Shown: positions 1 to 9,263, counted from the first letter of the stretch. The stretch: DNA of 46,075 nt from an uncultured Alphaproteobacteria bacterium (GCA_934254915.1 CAKQMH010000011.1:1-46075), one strand, 5' to 3'. Translations and numbers: made by a program. The notes: generated from the letters alone by a model not told the origin.

Positions 1-74
1 TTACCATGGTCTACGTGACCAATCGTGCCAATGTTGCAGTGCGGTTTCGTCCGCTCAAATTTCTCTTTTGCCAT
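1..74 (-). CDS. tuf: Elongation factor Tu, 5' fragment (gene runs off the left edge)
   Basis: The minus strand from 74 reads MAKEKFERTKPHCNIGTIG and continues into HVDHG, the start of the EF-Tu GTPase domain up to the beginning of its P-loop. Only 24 codons lie inside the window. EF-Tu brings aminoacyl-tRNA to the ribosome. It lies just downstream of tRNA-Tyr and tRNA-Gly on the same strand, the classic tufB-type arrangement. The right end of the window holds the 3' end of a tuf gene in the same orientation, so two copies are likely. Confidence 0.95.
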   Translation of the reverse strand, partial: MAKEKFERTKPHCNIGTIGHVDHG

Positions 75-132
75 TTTTAAATCCTAAATGTTTATGTTGT
101 TAAGACCAATTCTCGAAAGGGGGGAAAATATT

Positions 133-206
133 TGGAGCGGGTGAGGGGAATCGAACCCCCGTCATAAGCTTGGAAGGCTTCTGCTCTACCATTGAGCTAC
201 ACCCGC
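133..206 (-). tRNA. tRNA-Gly (anticodon UCC)
   Basis: This 74-nt minus-strand tRNA has a 7-bp acceptor stem (GCGGGTG with CACCCGC), U73, an encoded CCA end, and a T loop TTCGATT closed by a G-rich stem. The seven-base anticodon loop CTTCCAA gives anticodon UCC. It lies between tRNA-Tyr and tuf and is probably cotranscribed with both. Confidence 0.95.
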
Positions 207-247
207 TTATTTGCCTCTCTAGCGAGGTACAAAACCCTATTCTGAAA

Positions 248-332
248 TGGTGGAGGGGGATGGATTCGAACCATCGTAGACTAAGTCGACGGATTTACAG
301 TCCGTTGCATTTGACCGCTCTGCCACCCCTCC
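248..332 (-). tRNA. tRNA-Tyr (anticodon GUA)
   Basis: This 85-nt class II tRNA has a long variable arm, acceptor stem GGAGGGG pairing with CCCCTCC, A73 and an encoded CCA. The anticodon loop ACTGTAAAT contains GUA. It is the first gene of the minus-strand tRNA-Tyr / tRNA-Gly / tuf transcript. Confidence 0.95.
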
Positions 333-388
333 ATTGTATCAAATAAGGAATGAGGATTTGCAATTCATATATAATGTCACTACCCTGC

Positions 389-417
389 AAATAATAGTAT
401 TTTATCGTCTTTGTCAA
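389..417 (-). promoter_or_regulatory. Promoter of the tRNA-Tyr / tRNA-Gly / tuf operon
   Basis: A perfect -35 TTGACA (417-412, minus strand) is followed 15 to 17 nt later by an AT-rich -10 (TATTAT at 396-391 or TTATTT at 394-389). A GC-rich stretch (GCAGGG) comes next, resembling the discriminator of stable-RNA promoters. Exact -10 placement is uncertain. Confidence 0.6.
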
Positions 418-479
418 CATCTTTTTTATCTATTTTTTAATTTATTTCTGTTATTGACTTTTTATGAGAGGAAAAACAA

Positions 480-1364
480 ATGACTAAAATAGCTTTAACC
501 GAAAAACGAAATCCGGCAACCGTGAATATTGACCTTATGGATTCTTTTGCAATTGCCCGCGCCATTAACGTCGAAGACCAAAAAGTAGCCTTAGCCGTGG
601 AAAAATGCCTGCCGCAAATCGGACAAGCTATCGAAACTATCGCTCAGGCTTTTCGCCAAGGCGGACGTCTGGCTTATTTCGGCGCAGGCACAAGCGGACG
701 CTTGGGCGTGTTGGATGCTTCCGAATGTTGGCCGACTTTCGGGGTTGAACACGGTATGGTTTGCGGTTTTATTGCCGGCGGTGATAAAGCGTTGCGGTTT
801 TCGGTTGAAAATTCTGAAGATAATGCCGAACTCGGCTTGCAGGACTTAGCCGCCTTTGCCCCTGCCCCTCATGATGTAATTGTCGGCATTTCCGCCGGCG
901 GAGGACCGCGCTATGTTTTGGCAATCCTGCAGCAGGCGCAAAAACTCGGTTGCCAAACCATCGGCATAAGCTCCAATCCGGAAGCAAAGTTACAACAATA
1001 TTCTGATATTTTTATCAATCCGATTGTCGGGGAAGAAGCCATAACCGGTTCTTCGCGCATGAAATCCGGAACGGCGCAGAAAATGATTTTGAATATGTTA
1101 TCAACCGGGGCAATGATTCGCATCGGCAAAACTTATGAAAACTATATGGTCGATGTCCGTATGCTCAACGAAAAACTGGTTGACCGCGCCTGCCGTATGG
1201 TTTCTGAAATTGCCGGCATATCTTACGAACAAGCGGCTGATTTGCTGGAACAAAGTCATCATCGGGTTAAAACCGCCTGTGTTATGGCGGTAAAAAAATG
1301 TTCTGCCGCCCAAGCTGATGAACTGCTTGTAACCCATGACGGAATTTTACGAAAGGTTATTTAA
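480..1364 (+). CDS. murQ: N-acetylmuramic acid 6-phosphate etherase
   Basis: MurQ cleaves the lactyl ether of MurNAc-6-phosphate, giving GlcNAc-6-phosphate and lactate during cell-wall recycling; it is cytosolic. The 294-aa protein has the usual length and SIS-type fold signatures: GAGTSGRLGVLDASE at about residues 68-82, with E82 as the expected catalytic acid, and SSRMKSGTAQKMILN in the second half. An SD-like GAGG lies about 9 nt before the ATG. Its TAA abuts the ATG of rlmB, so it heads a tight operon. No MurNAc kinase (AnmK/MurK) or PTS gene is next to it; the partner must be elsewhere. Family assignment is secure. Confidence 0.95.
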   Translation: MTKIALTEKRNPATVNIDLMDSFAIARAINVEDQKVALAVEKCLPQIGQAIETIAQAFRQGGRLAYFGAGTSGRLGVLDASECWPTFGVEHGMVCGFIAGGDKALRFSVENSEDNAELGLQDLAAFAPAPHDVIVGISAGGGPRYVLAILQQAQKLGCQTIGISSNPEAKLQQYSDIFINPIVGEEAITGSSRMKSGTAQKMILNMLSTGAMIRIGKTYENYMVDVRMLNEKLVDRACRMVSEIAGISYEQAADLLEQSHHRVKTACVMAVKKCSAAQADELLVTHDGILRKVI

Positions 1365-2117
1365 ATGTCCAAAAAATTTAATTCCTCAGCTTCATCACCG
1401 GTCAAAACACCGCTTATCATTTACGGGCGTCATGCGGTTTTAAGTGCTTTGCAAAACCCCAAACGCCGAATTTCGCGTTTGCTGTGTACTGCTGATAATG
1501 CAGTGGAAGTACGCAATCTGCTTCGCCCCGACTTAATTAAAGTTACTGATCGCAAAGAAATTGATAAGTTATTTCCGCGAGATGCCGTTCATCAGGGCTT
1601 TGCGCTTTATTGTTCTCCCTTAGAACCGCTAAACATTGACGAGCTGTGCGATTTAGCCGCCTCACAGGAGCGCTGCCATGTACTTATTCTCGATTCGGTT
1701 ACCGACCCGCAAAACATCGGTGCTATAATTCGCTCTTGTGCCGCTTTCAACACTCTGGCTTTAGTTCTGCAAGACAAAAATTCGCCAGAAGAAACCGGAG
1801 CAATGAATAAAGCTTCCGCCGGAACAATCGAATTTATGCCGATTTGCCGCGTCACCAATCTCAGCCGCGCTATCGAAAGCCTTAAAGATGCCGGTTTTTG
1901 GGTTATCGGCATGGACGGTTACGCTACCACCTCGGTTGATCAAATTAACAAATCAGGTAAAACTGCCGTTATTATGGGGTCAGAAGGCAAAGGCATGCGC
2001 CGATTAGTCGAGGAGTCATGCGATTCGACTGTCCGGCTGCCGATGAATGAAAAAGTCGAAAGCCTAAATGTTTCAACGGCCGCCGCCATTATCTTATACG
2101 AACTGAACAAAGGATAA
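1365..2117 (+). CDS. rlmB: 23S rRNA (guanosine-2'-O)-methyltransferase, RlmB/TrmH family
   Basis: This SPOUT-class SAM-dependent 2'-O-methyltransferase is most likely the enzyme for G2251 of 23S rRNA. The 250-aa protein has an N-terminal substrate-binding domain (YGRHAVLSALQNP near residues 20-32) and the three TrmH-family motifs: DPQNIGAIIRSCAAF, IMGSEGKGMRRL and LPMNEKVESLNVSTAAAI. The knotted SAM site is complete. It starts directly after murQ with no gap. Placement near tRNA-Tyr/tRNA-Gly/tuf matches alphaproteobacterial synteny, with murQ inserted between. The exact target base is inferred from family. Confidence 0.92.
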   Translation: MSKKFNSSASSPVKTPLIIYGRHAVLSALQNPKRRISRLLCTADNAVEVRNLLRPDLIKVTDRKEIDKLFPRDAVHQGFALYCSPLEPLNIDELCDLAASQERCHVLILDSVTDPQNIGAIIRSCAAFNTLALVLQDKNSPEETGAMNKASAGTIEFMPICRVTNLSRAIESLKDAGFWVIGMDGYATTSVDQINKSGKTAVIMGSEGKGMRRLVEESCDSTVRLPMNEKVESLNVSTAAAIILYELNKG

Positions 2118-2121
2118 ATTT

Positions 2122-2841
2122 ATGTCAGCCAGTATCCAAATTTCGGGACTGTCAAAAACCTTCGGCGACATCACTGCCGTAAACAACGTCAATTTTGACG
2201 CTTATCAAGGCGAGGTCATTGCTTTGCTCGGACCTAACGGCGCCGGTAAGTCGACCTTGATGAATATGATATCCGGCTACCTTGCTCCCGACTGCGGTAA
2301 AATCACCCTGCTCGGCATCGATTTAGCGCAATCACCGCTGCAATGCAAAAACCTGCTTGGCTTTTTGCCGGAAGGTTCTCCGTTGTATCCTGATTTGACT
2401 GTCCGCCAATTTTTGGTTTACATGGCCGAATTGCGCGGTTTTTCGGGTAAAGAACTGACCTCTCGTCTTGAAGCTGTTGCCGTTGAGGCCAAAATTACCG
2501 CCATTATGAATCAGCGTATTGATACTCTGTCCAAAGGCTATGCCCGCCGCGTCGGGTTTGCTCAAAGTCTGTTGTCGAACCCGCCGATTTTGCTGTTGGA
2601 TGAACCTACTGATGGCCTAGATCCCAATCAAAAAGAACATATCCGCCGCCTTATCGACCAAATGCGCCCGCAAAAAACTATCCTTATTTCCACTCACCTG
2701 TTGGACGAAGCCGCCGAAATTGCCAACCGCATAATCATTATGAACAAAGGGCAAATTCGGGCTGACGGCGCATTGGAGAATATTTTACATCAATACGGCT
2801 GTGACACGTTAGAACAGCTGTTCAAACAACTAACGAGGTAA
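2122..2841 (+). CDS. ABC transporter ATP-binding protein (GldA-type)
   Basis: This 239-aa ABC ATPase has Walker A GPNGAGKST (residues 37-45), an ABC signature in the variant form LSKGYARRVG (about 135), Walker B ILLLDEPTDGLDP (about 155-167) and a switch histidine in ISTHLLDEA. The LSKGY variant is typical of ABC-2 and GldA-like exporters. It begins 4 nt after rlmB and lies 4 nt before the large permease fusion, its evident partner. The substrate is unknown. Homologues outside Bacteroidetes are annotated with gliding names, but nothing here shows motility. Confidence 0.9.
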   Translation: MSASIQISGLSKTFGDITAVNNVNFDAYQGEVIALLGPNGAGKSTLMNMISGYLAPDCGKITLLGIDLAQSPLQCKNLLGFLPEGSPLYPDLTVRQFLVYMAELRGFSGKELTSRLEAVAVEAKITAIMNQRIDTLSKGYARRVGFAQSLLSNPPILLLDEPTDGLDPNQKEHIRRLIDQMRPQKTILISTHLLDEAAEIANRIIIMNKGQIRADGALENILHQYGCDTLEQLFKQLTR

Positions 2842-2845
2842 TTTT

Positions 2846-5800
2846 ATGAACAAACTTTGGGTTGTGACTAAAAACGAATTTAAGCGCTATTTTTTATCGC
2901 CGCTGGCTTACGTTTACCTTATCAGTTTTTTGATTCTAAACGGCTCTTTTGCCATTTATTTCGGTCACTTTTTCGAGCGTGGGCGCGCCGATTTATTACC
3001 GATGTTCGGCTATCAACCCTGGCTTTATCTGTTATTTATCCCCGGAATTTCCATGCGTCTGTGGGCGGAGGAATTCCGCACCAAAACCATTTTACAGCTT
3101 GTCACTCAGCCGCTGACCGTCGCAACATTGGTTTGGGGCAAGTTTTTTGCTTCCTGGCTGTTTTGCGCTTTGGCGTTGATTTTAACTTTTCCTTTTTGGC
3201 TCACGGTTAACTTGTTGGGAACGCCTGACAATGCCGTCATTGCTTTGAGCTATGTCGGAAGCCTGATACTGGCCGGTTGTATGTTAGCAATTTCCCAAAC
3301 CCTTTCCTCTTTAACCAAAAATCAGGTTATCGCTTTGGTACTGGCCGTAATTGTCAATTTGCTGTTTTTCCTTTGCGGCATTGAATATGTTTTAAGTTTC
3401 TTCCGCGGATTAGTACCGCTGTCTGTCATTGATATGATTGCTTCTTTCAGCTTCATTACTCATTTTGACACCCTCATTCGCGGACTTATCGAATTACGCG
3501 ATTTAGTCTTTTTCATTTCTCTAATCCTGTTATTTAATTTCACCACGATTCTGATTGTCAGTTTCAAAACGGCCGGCACAACGCAATGGCTGCGGTCCGG
3601 ACATCGCCTGCCTTATATTGTGGCTTTTGTTTGCCTACTGATATCTTTTGTCGGCATCAATTTAGTTGCTAACAACACTCTGCGGCGTTTTCAGGCTGAC
3701 TTTACTCAGGACAAGCTTTTCACCTTAACCGATTCAACCGTTCAGGTTTTACAAAATCTGCCCGAACCGGTCATCGCCAAGCTCTATTATTCACCGATTT
3801 TAGGACAACGCAACCCCGATGTCCGCCTGATGTTTGACAACATCCGCCTGCTGCTCAAGCGCTATGCCGCCATGTCCAACGGCAATTTTGATTACCGCAT
3901 TTACAACCCTGAACCCTTCAGTGATGCCGAAGATCAGGCGCTCAATGCCGGATTACAGCCGCTGCCGATTATTGATACTAACATCAATGCTTATTTAGGC
4001 CTGACCTTCACCGATGAAACCGAAAAACAAACGGTTATCCCCTATTTTTCCTTACAGCGCATGAACTTTATTGAGCAGGATTTAACCACCAAGCTTTATT
4101 TGTTAAACCATGTTAAGCCGGAAGTCGGAATTATTACTTCCTTGCCGATGTTTGAAGAAATCCGCGACAATTTAACCACTCCGCTGTGGGCAATTATCGA
4201 ACAGTTACGGGAATTTTATGACCTTAAAATAATCGACGATAAATATACCGGTCTTCAACGGTTTAAGGCCATAATCATCGCTCATCCGCAAAAGCTTTCT
4301 CCGCAATTAGAACTGCTGATTGCCGAATACACTCGTAAAGGCGGCAAAATTTTGGCTTTCTTTGACATTGCCTCTGAAGCATCAGCCCTGACTGCTCCGG
4401 TTCACGATGTTTTCAAGCCCTCTGATTTCGGCAGCCTGCCGCAGCTGTGGGGCATCAAATTCCACGCCGAAAACGTTATTGCCGATATGGACAATTCCAC
4501 TACCATTGACGCTACGACCAATTATCGCACCAACCCTTTGTTTACACAGGATTTAATTCAATTTTATTTGCAGGGCAAAAATTTTAATCCCGACTTCAAA
4601 GCGACCAAAATGCTCAAAAAAATGATGTTGACCACTGCCGCCGACATCACGCCTTTAGACAATGCGCCGATTTATTTTTTCCCGTTGTTGCAAGCTAGCG
4701 ATAACTCCGCTTTATTATCATCAGATGTTTTCTACCAAAACACTCCGCCGGCTGAGATATTACGCAATTTTCACAAAGACGGCAAACCCAAAGTTATTGC
4801 CGCCCGCATTATCAGCAAAAATCATTCTGCTCCGTTTGAGCTGATTGCCGTTGGCGACAGTGATTTGCTGTATGACAACTTTTGGGCTTCGCATCAAACT
4901 ATTTTAGAACGCAATTACACCATACCTTTATTGGACAATGCCAACTTTGTGCTTAATGCCTTGGATACCTTGCTCGGGCAAACCACACTTATCGACTTGC
5001 GCGGTAAAACCGACCGACCGCGTCCCTTTGTCGGAGTTGAAAAAATGCGCCGTGCGGCTCAACAGCGTTTCAAAATCAATGAAAAAGACATTTTTGACGA
5101 TATTGACCGAACCAAACGCGGACTGCAGGAAATTTGGAATAAAAAGAATTTTGAAGGACGTGAAGATTTTACCGCTGATGAATTGGCCATTATTGCCGGC
5201 ATCCGCCGTCAAATCGAGCAGCGGCGGCACGATTTATACAATATTCGCGTCAATGCCAATCGCGAACTTGCCAGACTGGATACAATTATCAAACTCGCTG
5301 ATATTTATACCGTTCCGCTAATTGTTTTGCTGCTGATATTAGGCTTTTGGGCCGCACAGCGCCGCAAAACGCTGCAAATCAAAACCGCTTTGACCGAAAT
5401 TTGGCACAACCGCCGCCTCGGCTCATTGGGATTAACTGCCTTAATCTGTTTGTTATTCGGCATCGGTGCGGTTTATTATGAGCAGAACCACTCAACGGCA
5501 GTTTATGAAAATCAACCGGTATTTTCCGACTTGTCCTCGCAAATTAATCAAATTAGCCGCATTGACCTGACCACGCATGATAAACATTTGCGCTTCTTCC
5601 GTACCGACGGATTATGGCAATTGGAAGGACAGCCGCATTTTCGTGTTTATCAACAACGGATTCGCAGTTTTTTGAGTTCTTTATTGGAAGCCGTTTATTA
5701 TGAGAAAAAATCGGCTAAAGCTGAAAATCTTGCCCTTTTCGGCTTAACTCCGCTGCGGCAAAAAGGCTCTTTAACGACCCGTATTGAGCTGAAAAACACT

Positions 5801-6310
5801 CAAGGCAAAATCATTCAAGCCTTTGAAGTCGGTAAATATGACCTTGATTTGGGACGCGGCGCTAAAGGCGCTTACCTCAAATTTGACAATCGTTTTCAAG
5901 TCTGGTTAGTCAAAATGGATTTAATCGATCTTTCGCTCAACCCGCAGGAATGGACTTACAGCACGGTTTGGAATCTTCGGTTCGGACGTTTGGCGCAAAT
6001 TGACAACCAAACCGACACTGATTATATTGCCGATGTGATGAAAGAGTTGCTCAATGCCCATCTGATTTCCGCCGTTGATACTTTGCCGTCAAATGCCGCT
6101 GAAACCCTCAAACTTAATCTGGTGGTTGAAGGTGATCAGCAAGTCGAGTTAGACTTCTATCAGTCTGCCGAACATTACTACCTGCATTATAATTTTATTA
6201 AAATCGGTAATCAGGGGAATTTGTTTGATTTCAGTCAAACCGCCGCCGCGGTCTATTATCAGATTTCCACCGCCGATATGGAGAAAATAACTCATGCCGT
6301 TACCCGTTGA
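2846..6310 (+). CDS. ABC-2 permease / GldG-type auxiliary / DUF4340 triple fusion
   Basis: The 1154-aa membrane protein combines parts that are usually separate genes. Residues about 1-250 form a multi-pass ABC-2 (GldF-like) permease. Residues about 253-835 start with a TM helix and carry a large extracytoplasmic GldG-like (ABC_transp_aux) region ending in a TM at about 815-835. Residues about 860-1154 start with another TM and show DUF4340 features (RIDLTTHDKHLRFF, GLWQLEGQ). There is no stop or frame change across the joins. It pairs with the ATPase just upstream and overlaps the next gene by 17 nt. In related systems these proteins act with an envelope-associated ABC exporter of unknown substrate. 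Domain boundaries are by eye. Confidence 0.87.
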   Translation: MNKLWVVTKNEFKRYFLSPLAYVYLISFLILNGSFAIYFGHFFERGRADLLPMFGYQPWLYLLFIPGISMRLWAEEFRTKTILQLVTQPLTVATLVWGKFFASWLFCALALILTFPFWLTVNLLGTPDNAVIALSYVGSLILAGCMLAISQTLSSLTKNQVIALVLAVIVNLLFFLCGIEYVLSFFRGLVPLSVIDMIASFSFITHFDTLIRGLIELRDLVFFISLILLFNFTTILIVSFKTAGTTQWLRSGHRLPYIVAFVCLLISFVGINLVANNTLRRFQADFTQDKLFTLTDSTVQVLQNLPEPVIAKLYYSPILGQRNPDVRLMFDNIRLLLKRYAAMSNGNFDYRIYNPEPFSDAEDQALNAGLQPLPIIDTNINAYLGLTFTDETEKQTVIPYFSLQRMNFIEQDLTTKLYLLNHVKPEVGIITSLPMFEEIRDNLTTPLWAIIEQLREFYDLKIIDDKYTGLQRFKAIIIAHPQKLSPQLELLIAEYTRKGGKILAFFDIASEASALTAPVHDVFKPSDFGSLPQLWGIKFHAENVIADMDNSTTIDATTNYRTNPLFTQDLIQFYLQGKNFNPDFKATKMLKKMMLTTAADITPLDNAPIYFFPLLQASDNSALLSSDVFYQNTPPAEILRNFHKDGKPKVIAARIISKNHSAPFELIAVGDSDLLYDNFWASHQTILERNYTIPLLDNANFVLNALDTLLGQTTLIDLRGKTDRPRPFVGVEKMRRAAQQRFKINEKDIFDDIDRTKRGLQEIWNKKNFEGREDFTADELAIIAGIRRQIEQRRHDLYNIRVNANRELARLDTIIKLADIYTVPLIVLLLILGFWAAQRRKTLQIKTALTEIWHNRRLGSLGLTALICLLFGIGAVYYEQNHSTAVYENQPVFSDLSSQINQISRIDLTTHDKHLRFFRTDGLWQLEGQPHFRVYQQRIRSFLSSLLEAVYYEKKSAKAENLALFGLTPLRQKGSLTTRIELKNTQGKIIQAFEVGKYDLDLGRGAKGAYLKFDNRFQVWLVKMDLIDLSLNPQEWTYSTVWNLRFGRLAQIDNQTDTDYIADVMKELLNAHLISAVDTLPSNAAETLKLNLVVEGDQQVELDFYQSAEHYYLHYNFIKIGNQGNLFDFSQTAAAVYYQISTADMEKITHAVTR

Positions 6311-7217
6311 TAAAGCTAACCGCCTTAAGCGAAATGCCGCTCTCGGCAGTATTACATTGTCGGTAATTTTAGCATTGCTCAAAACTGTCGGTGTTTTTTA
6401 TACTGGCTCGCTGGCTGTTTTATCCTCTTTGATTGACAGTTTAGCCGACCTGTTTGCCTCGTCCGTAACTTTCCTTGCCGTTCGTTATTCATCGCAGCCG
6501 GCCGACTGTTCTCACCGTTACGGCCATGGCAAAGCTGAAGCCTTAAGCGCTTTGCTGCAATCGGCTTTCATTGCCGGATCGGGACTTTTTGTTATGGTCG
6601 ACGGCATCAACCGCCTGTTTACACCGCAGCCGATTGTGCAAGCCGGTGTCGGTATGGCAATTATGCTGATAAGCTTGGTTTTAACGCTTGTTTTAATTAC
6701 TTATCAGCGCTATGTCGCCCGCCAAACCCGCTCTCAAGCCATTGCCGCCGATTCGGCACACTATACGGTTGATATTATAACCAATCTGTCGATTATTTTG
6801 ACTCTGGCCGTCATCAAATTGTGGGACTTGTCATGGTTTGATATCGTTACTGCTTCGGTTATCTCCGCTTACCTGATAATCAATGCCTATAAGCTGGCTT
6901 ACAATGCGGTTTCAATGCTGCTGGATAAAGAATTGAGCGAAGACATCCGCTCTGACATCCGTAAAATTGTTATGTCCTGCGCTCATATTAAAGGCATGCA
7001 TGACCTGCGCACTCATGACCTTGGCAGCAATTATATGTTCGAGCTTCATCTTGAGCTTGATGGCAATTTAAGCCTTAATACCGCTCATAAATATTGTGAT
7101 GAAGTAGAAGCGCAGCTGCGGCTGAAATACCCGCAAGCCCAAATCATTATTCATGAAGATCCGGTCGGCCTCACTGAAGATCGTCTGGATGACCATTTGG
7201 GACACTGCAATCTGTAA
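6294..7217 (+). CDS. Cation diffusion facilitator metal exporter (FieF/YiiP-like)
   Basis: The 307-aa CDF protein would export divalent metal (Zn, Fe or similar) from the cytosol by proton antiport. It shows the membrane metal site as D48-x3-D52 (LIDSLADLFA) and H156-x3-D160 (SAHYTVD), the D,D,H,D arrangement of FieF/YiiP. SHRYGHGKAEALSAL lies in the loop before TM3, and a histidine-bearing cytosolic C-terminal domain ends in DDHLGHCNL. The start overlaps the preceding gene by 17 nt in another frame, implying translational coupling. Metal specificity cannot be read from sequence. Confidence 0.9.
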   Translation: MPLPVDKANRLKRNAALGSITLSVILALLKTVGVFYTGSLAVLSSLIDSLADLFASSVTFLAVRYSSQPADCSHRYGHGKAEALSALLQSAFIAGSGLFVMVDGINRLFTPQPIVQAGVGMAIMLISLVLTLVLITYQRYVARQTRSQAIAADSAHYTVDIITNLSIILTLAVIKLWDLSWFDIVTASVISAYLIINAYKLAYNAVSMLLDKELSEDIRSDIRKIVMSCAHIKGMHDLRTHDLGSNYMFELHLELDGNLSLNTAHKYCDEVEAQLRLKYPQAQIIIHEDPVGLTEDRLDDHLGHCNL

Positions 7218-7302
7218 AAATATGTTTATAATTTAATAAACATTTTCGTATTATAATTATCATATTCGTTGATAGCGCTAATTTTTGACAAGGATAATCA
7301 AT

Positions 7303-8985
7303 ATGTTTGTAAGTTTAAATAAAAAAATTATTTACAGCATTATCACCCTGTTTATTTTTACTTCGCTGGTTTTCAGCTTTGCCTTTTACAAGGTTTATAT
7401 CAATAAAATTCAGGAAGAACAAATCCAAACAATTCAGCGCAACCAACAATACATTAACGTGCTTTACCGCAATATCCGCCTCAATAAAGAACTCAACCTT
7501 ATTTTAGCCGCCAACCCGAAAATTTCTCTTTCTGACCCGAGTATCGTCGAAAACCTCTCGCAGCATTCCGAAGAAACGCAGCTTAAAATTTTGAATGAAG
7601 AGCGCCAAAACATCTCTAACATCAATCAGGAGTACAGCCGACGCTATGAAGCCATTCAACAAAGTATCCGAATTTTGGAACTGAGTTCGGTTTTGCTGAT
7701 TTTATCAATCATTATGATGGCTTATTTGCTGGCGCGCTGGATTTTAACCCCGATTAACCGCATTTCCCAAATTGCCGGCAAAGTTGCCGCCGGAGATTTA
7801 TCGGTCAGAATTCATCGTGAACATCAATCGCATTTCACCGATGAGCTTGATCAATTGATTTTAACCTTCAATCAAATGTTGGACAACCTGCAAAAAGTAA
7901 TTTCCGAAGTCAAAGATAAAGAACGCTTTTTACAAGCCTTAATTGACAGCATCCCCGATGGTATCCGCGTTATTGATTCTGATTATAATATTGTGGTTGC
8001 CAACAAAGCTTATCTGCATCAGGTCGGCGCAGCCAATCAAAACTGCCTCAAGTGCTATGCCGGTTCGCACGGACGCAGCCAACCTTGTGACGCCGCTTAT
8101 TATCATTGCCCGCTGCACGAGCTGTTGCATAATCATCACCGCAATATCCGCGTAGTTCAACAATTTGCACATTTTCCCAATCGTCATCTCTCAATTAATG
8201 CCGCTCCGTTAAGATATGATGATGCCAAAAAATATATTGTTGAATCAATCCGTGACTTAAGCGATGATATTAATTTTTCACATCAGCAAAAATTATCTTC
8301 CTTAGGCTTTTTGTCAACGTCTATCGCTCATGAAATCAAAAATCACCTTGGCGCGCTGCGTATGGTGCTGGAACGACTGCTTGACCGCTTTTACAAAGAC
8401 AAACCCGACAGCAGCGAGGAAAAGAAGCACTTATTGTTAATCTATAATGAACTTTTGAACTGCATTGATGTTCCGGAACGGCTGCTCAAACTGACGCGCG
8501 CTTCAACCGATGACAATGAAATCATCGACTGCAACAGTGCCATTAACGATGTTTTGGGCTTACTGGACTTTGAAGCCAAGAGCAAAGGCGTTAACATTGT
8601 CTTCAGTCCCTCGCCTGATGAACTTAAAATTACCGGTAATGAAACCGACTTTAAAATGGCTGCCATCAACCTGATTTTAAACGCCATTAAAGCCATGGAC
8701 GCCAATGGTGTATTAACCATTCACATTAACAAAGACCGCAATAAAGTCAAAATCAGCTTTAATGATACCGGCATCGGCATTTCCGAAGAAAACCTGACGC
8801 GGATTTTTGAGCCGTTTTTCACCAACGGACGCGAAGACCGCCAACGCGGCAACGGCCTTGGATTAGCTATTACCAAATCAATCGTTGAAAAATTCGGCGG
8901 ACATATCAATGTGACCAGTCAGGTCGGCGTCGGCAGCTGTTTCACTTTGTCCTTTCCGGCAATAAAAAATGTTGCAAAAAAATAA
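7303..8985 (+). CDS. Orphan membrane sensor histidine kinase (HAMP-PAS-HisKA-HATPase)
   Basis: The ATG at 7303 (MFVSLNKK) is chosen because AAGGA lies about 8 nt before it; an in-frame TTG at 7285 lacks such a site. The 560-aa protein has TM1 at about 9-30, a helical sensor region, TM2 at about 127-150, a HAMP domain, and a PAS domain at about 207-310 carrying a cysteine motif (CLKC, HGRSQPC, HCPL). A HisKA domain has phosphoacceptor H343 (SIAHEIKNHLG), and an ATPase domain has the N box (INLILNAIKAMD), DTGIGI and RGNGLGLAI. No response regulator is adjacent. The PAS cysteine pattern recurs in other kinases and may bind metal or sense redox, which is inference. Confidence 0.9.
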   Translation: MFVSLNKKIIYSIITLFIFTSLVFSFAFYKVYINKIQEEQIQTIQRNQQYINVLYRNIRLNKELNLILAANPKISLSDPSIVENLSQHSEETQLKILNEERQNISNINQEYSRRYEAIQQSIRILELSSVLLILSIIMMAYLLARWILTPINRISQIAGKVAAGDLSVRIHREHQSHFTDELDQLILTFNQMLDNLQKVISEVKDKERFLQALIDSIPDGIRVIDSDYNIVVANKAYLHQVGAANQNCLKCYAGSHGRSQPCDAAYYHCPLHELLHNHHRNIRVVQQFAHFPNRHLSINAAPLRYDDAKKYIVESIRDLSDDINFSHQQKLSSLGFLSTSIAHEIKNHLGALRMVLERLLDRFYKDKPDSSEEKKHLLLIYNELLNCIDVPERLLKLTRASTDDNEIIDCNSAINDVLGLLDFEAKSKGVNIVFSPSPDELKITGNETDFKMAAINLILNAIKAMDANGVLTIHINKDRNKVKISFNDTGIGISEENLTRIFEPFFTNGREDRQRGNGLGLAITKSIVEKFGGHINVTSQVGVGSCFTLSFPAIKNVAKK

Positions 8986-9032
8986 TTATGGGTTTATTAA
9001 TACTGCAACGCTAAAAAGACAAAGGATTTATA

Positions 9033-9254
9033 ATGAGTAAAGAAGAACTTTTGGAATTAACCGGTGAAGTTATTGAAAAACTCCCTAATGCGATGTTCCG
9101 CGTAAAACTGGAAAACGGAGTTGAAATTTTAGCTCACACCGCCGGCAAAATGCGCAAATTCCGCATTCGCGTTATGGTAGGAGATAAAGTTGATATCGAA
9201 ATGACTCCCTATGACCTGACTAAGGGACGCATTACCTTCCGTCATAAAGACTAA
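9033..9254 (+). CDS. infA: Translation initiation factor IF-1
   Basis: The 73-aa OB-fold protein binds the 30S A site during initiation. It matches the family nearly end to end: LPNAMFRVKLENG, AHTAGKMRKFRIRV, GDKVDIEMTPYDLTKGRI and a final FRHKD. AAGGATT precedes the ATG at good spacing, and a strong terminator follows the stop. It stands as a short transcript after the sensor kinase. Confidence 0.97.
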   Translation: MSKEELLELTGEVIEKLPNAMFRVKLENGVEILAHTAGKMRKFRIRVMVGDKVDIEMTPYDLTKGRITFRHKD

Positions 9255-9263
9255 AATGATTTT

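Noticed and set aside
7285..7302. Upstream TTG start for the sensor kinase
   Set aside because: No ribosome site before it, whereas ATG 7303 has AAGGA at good spacing.
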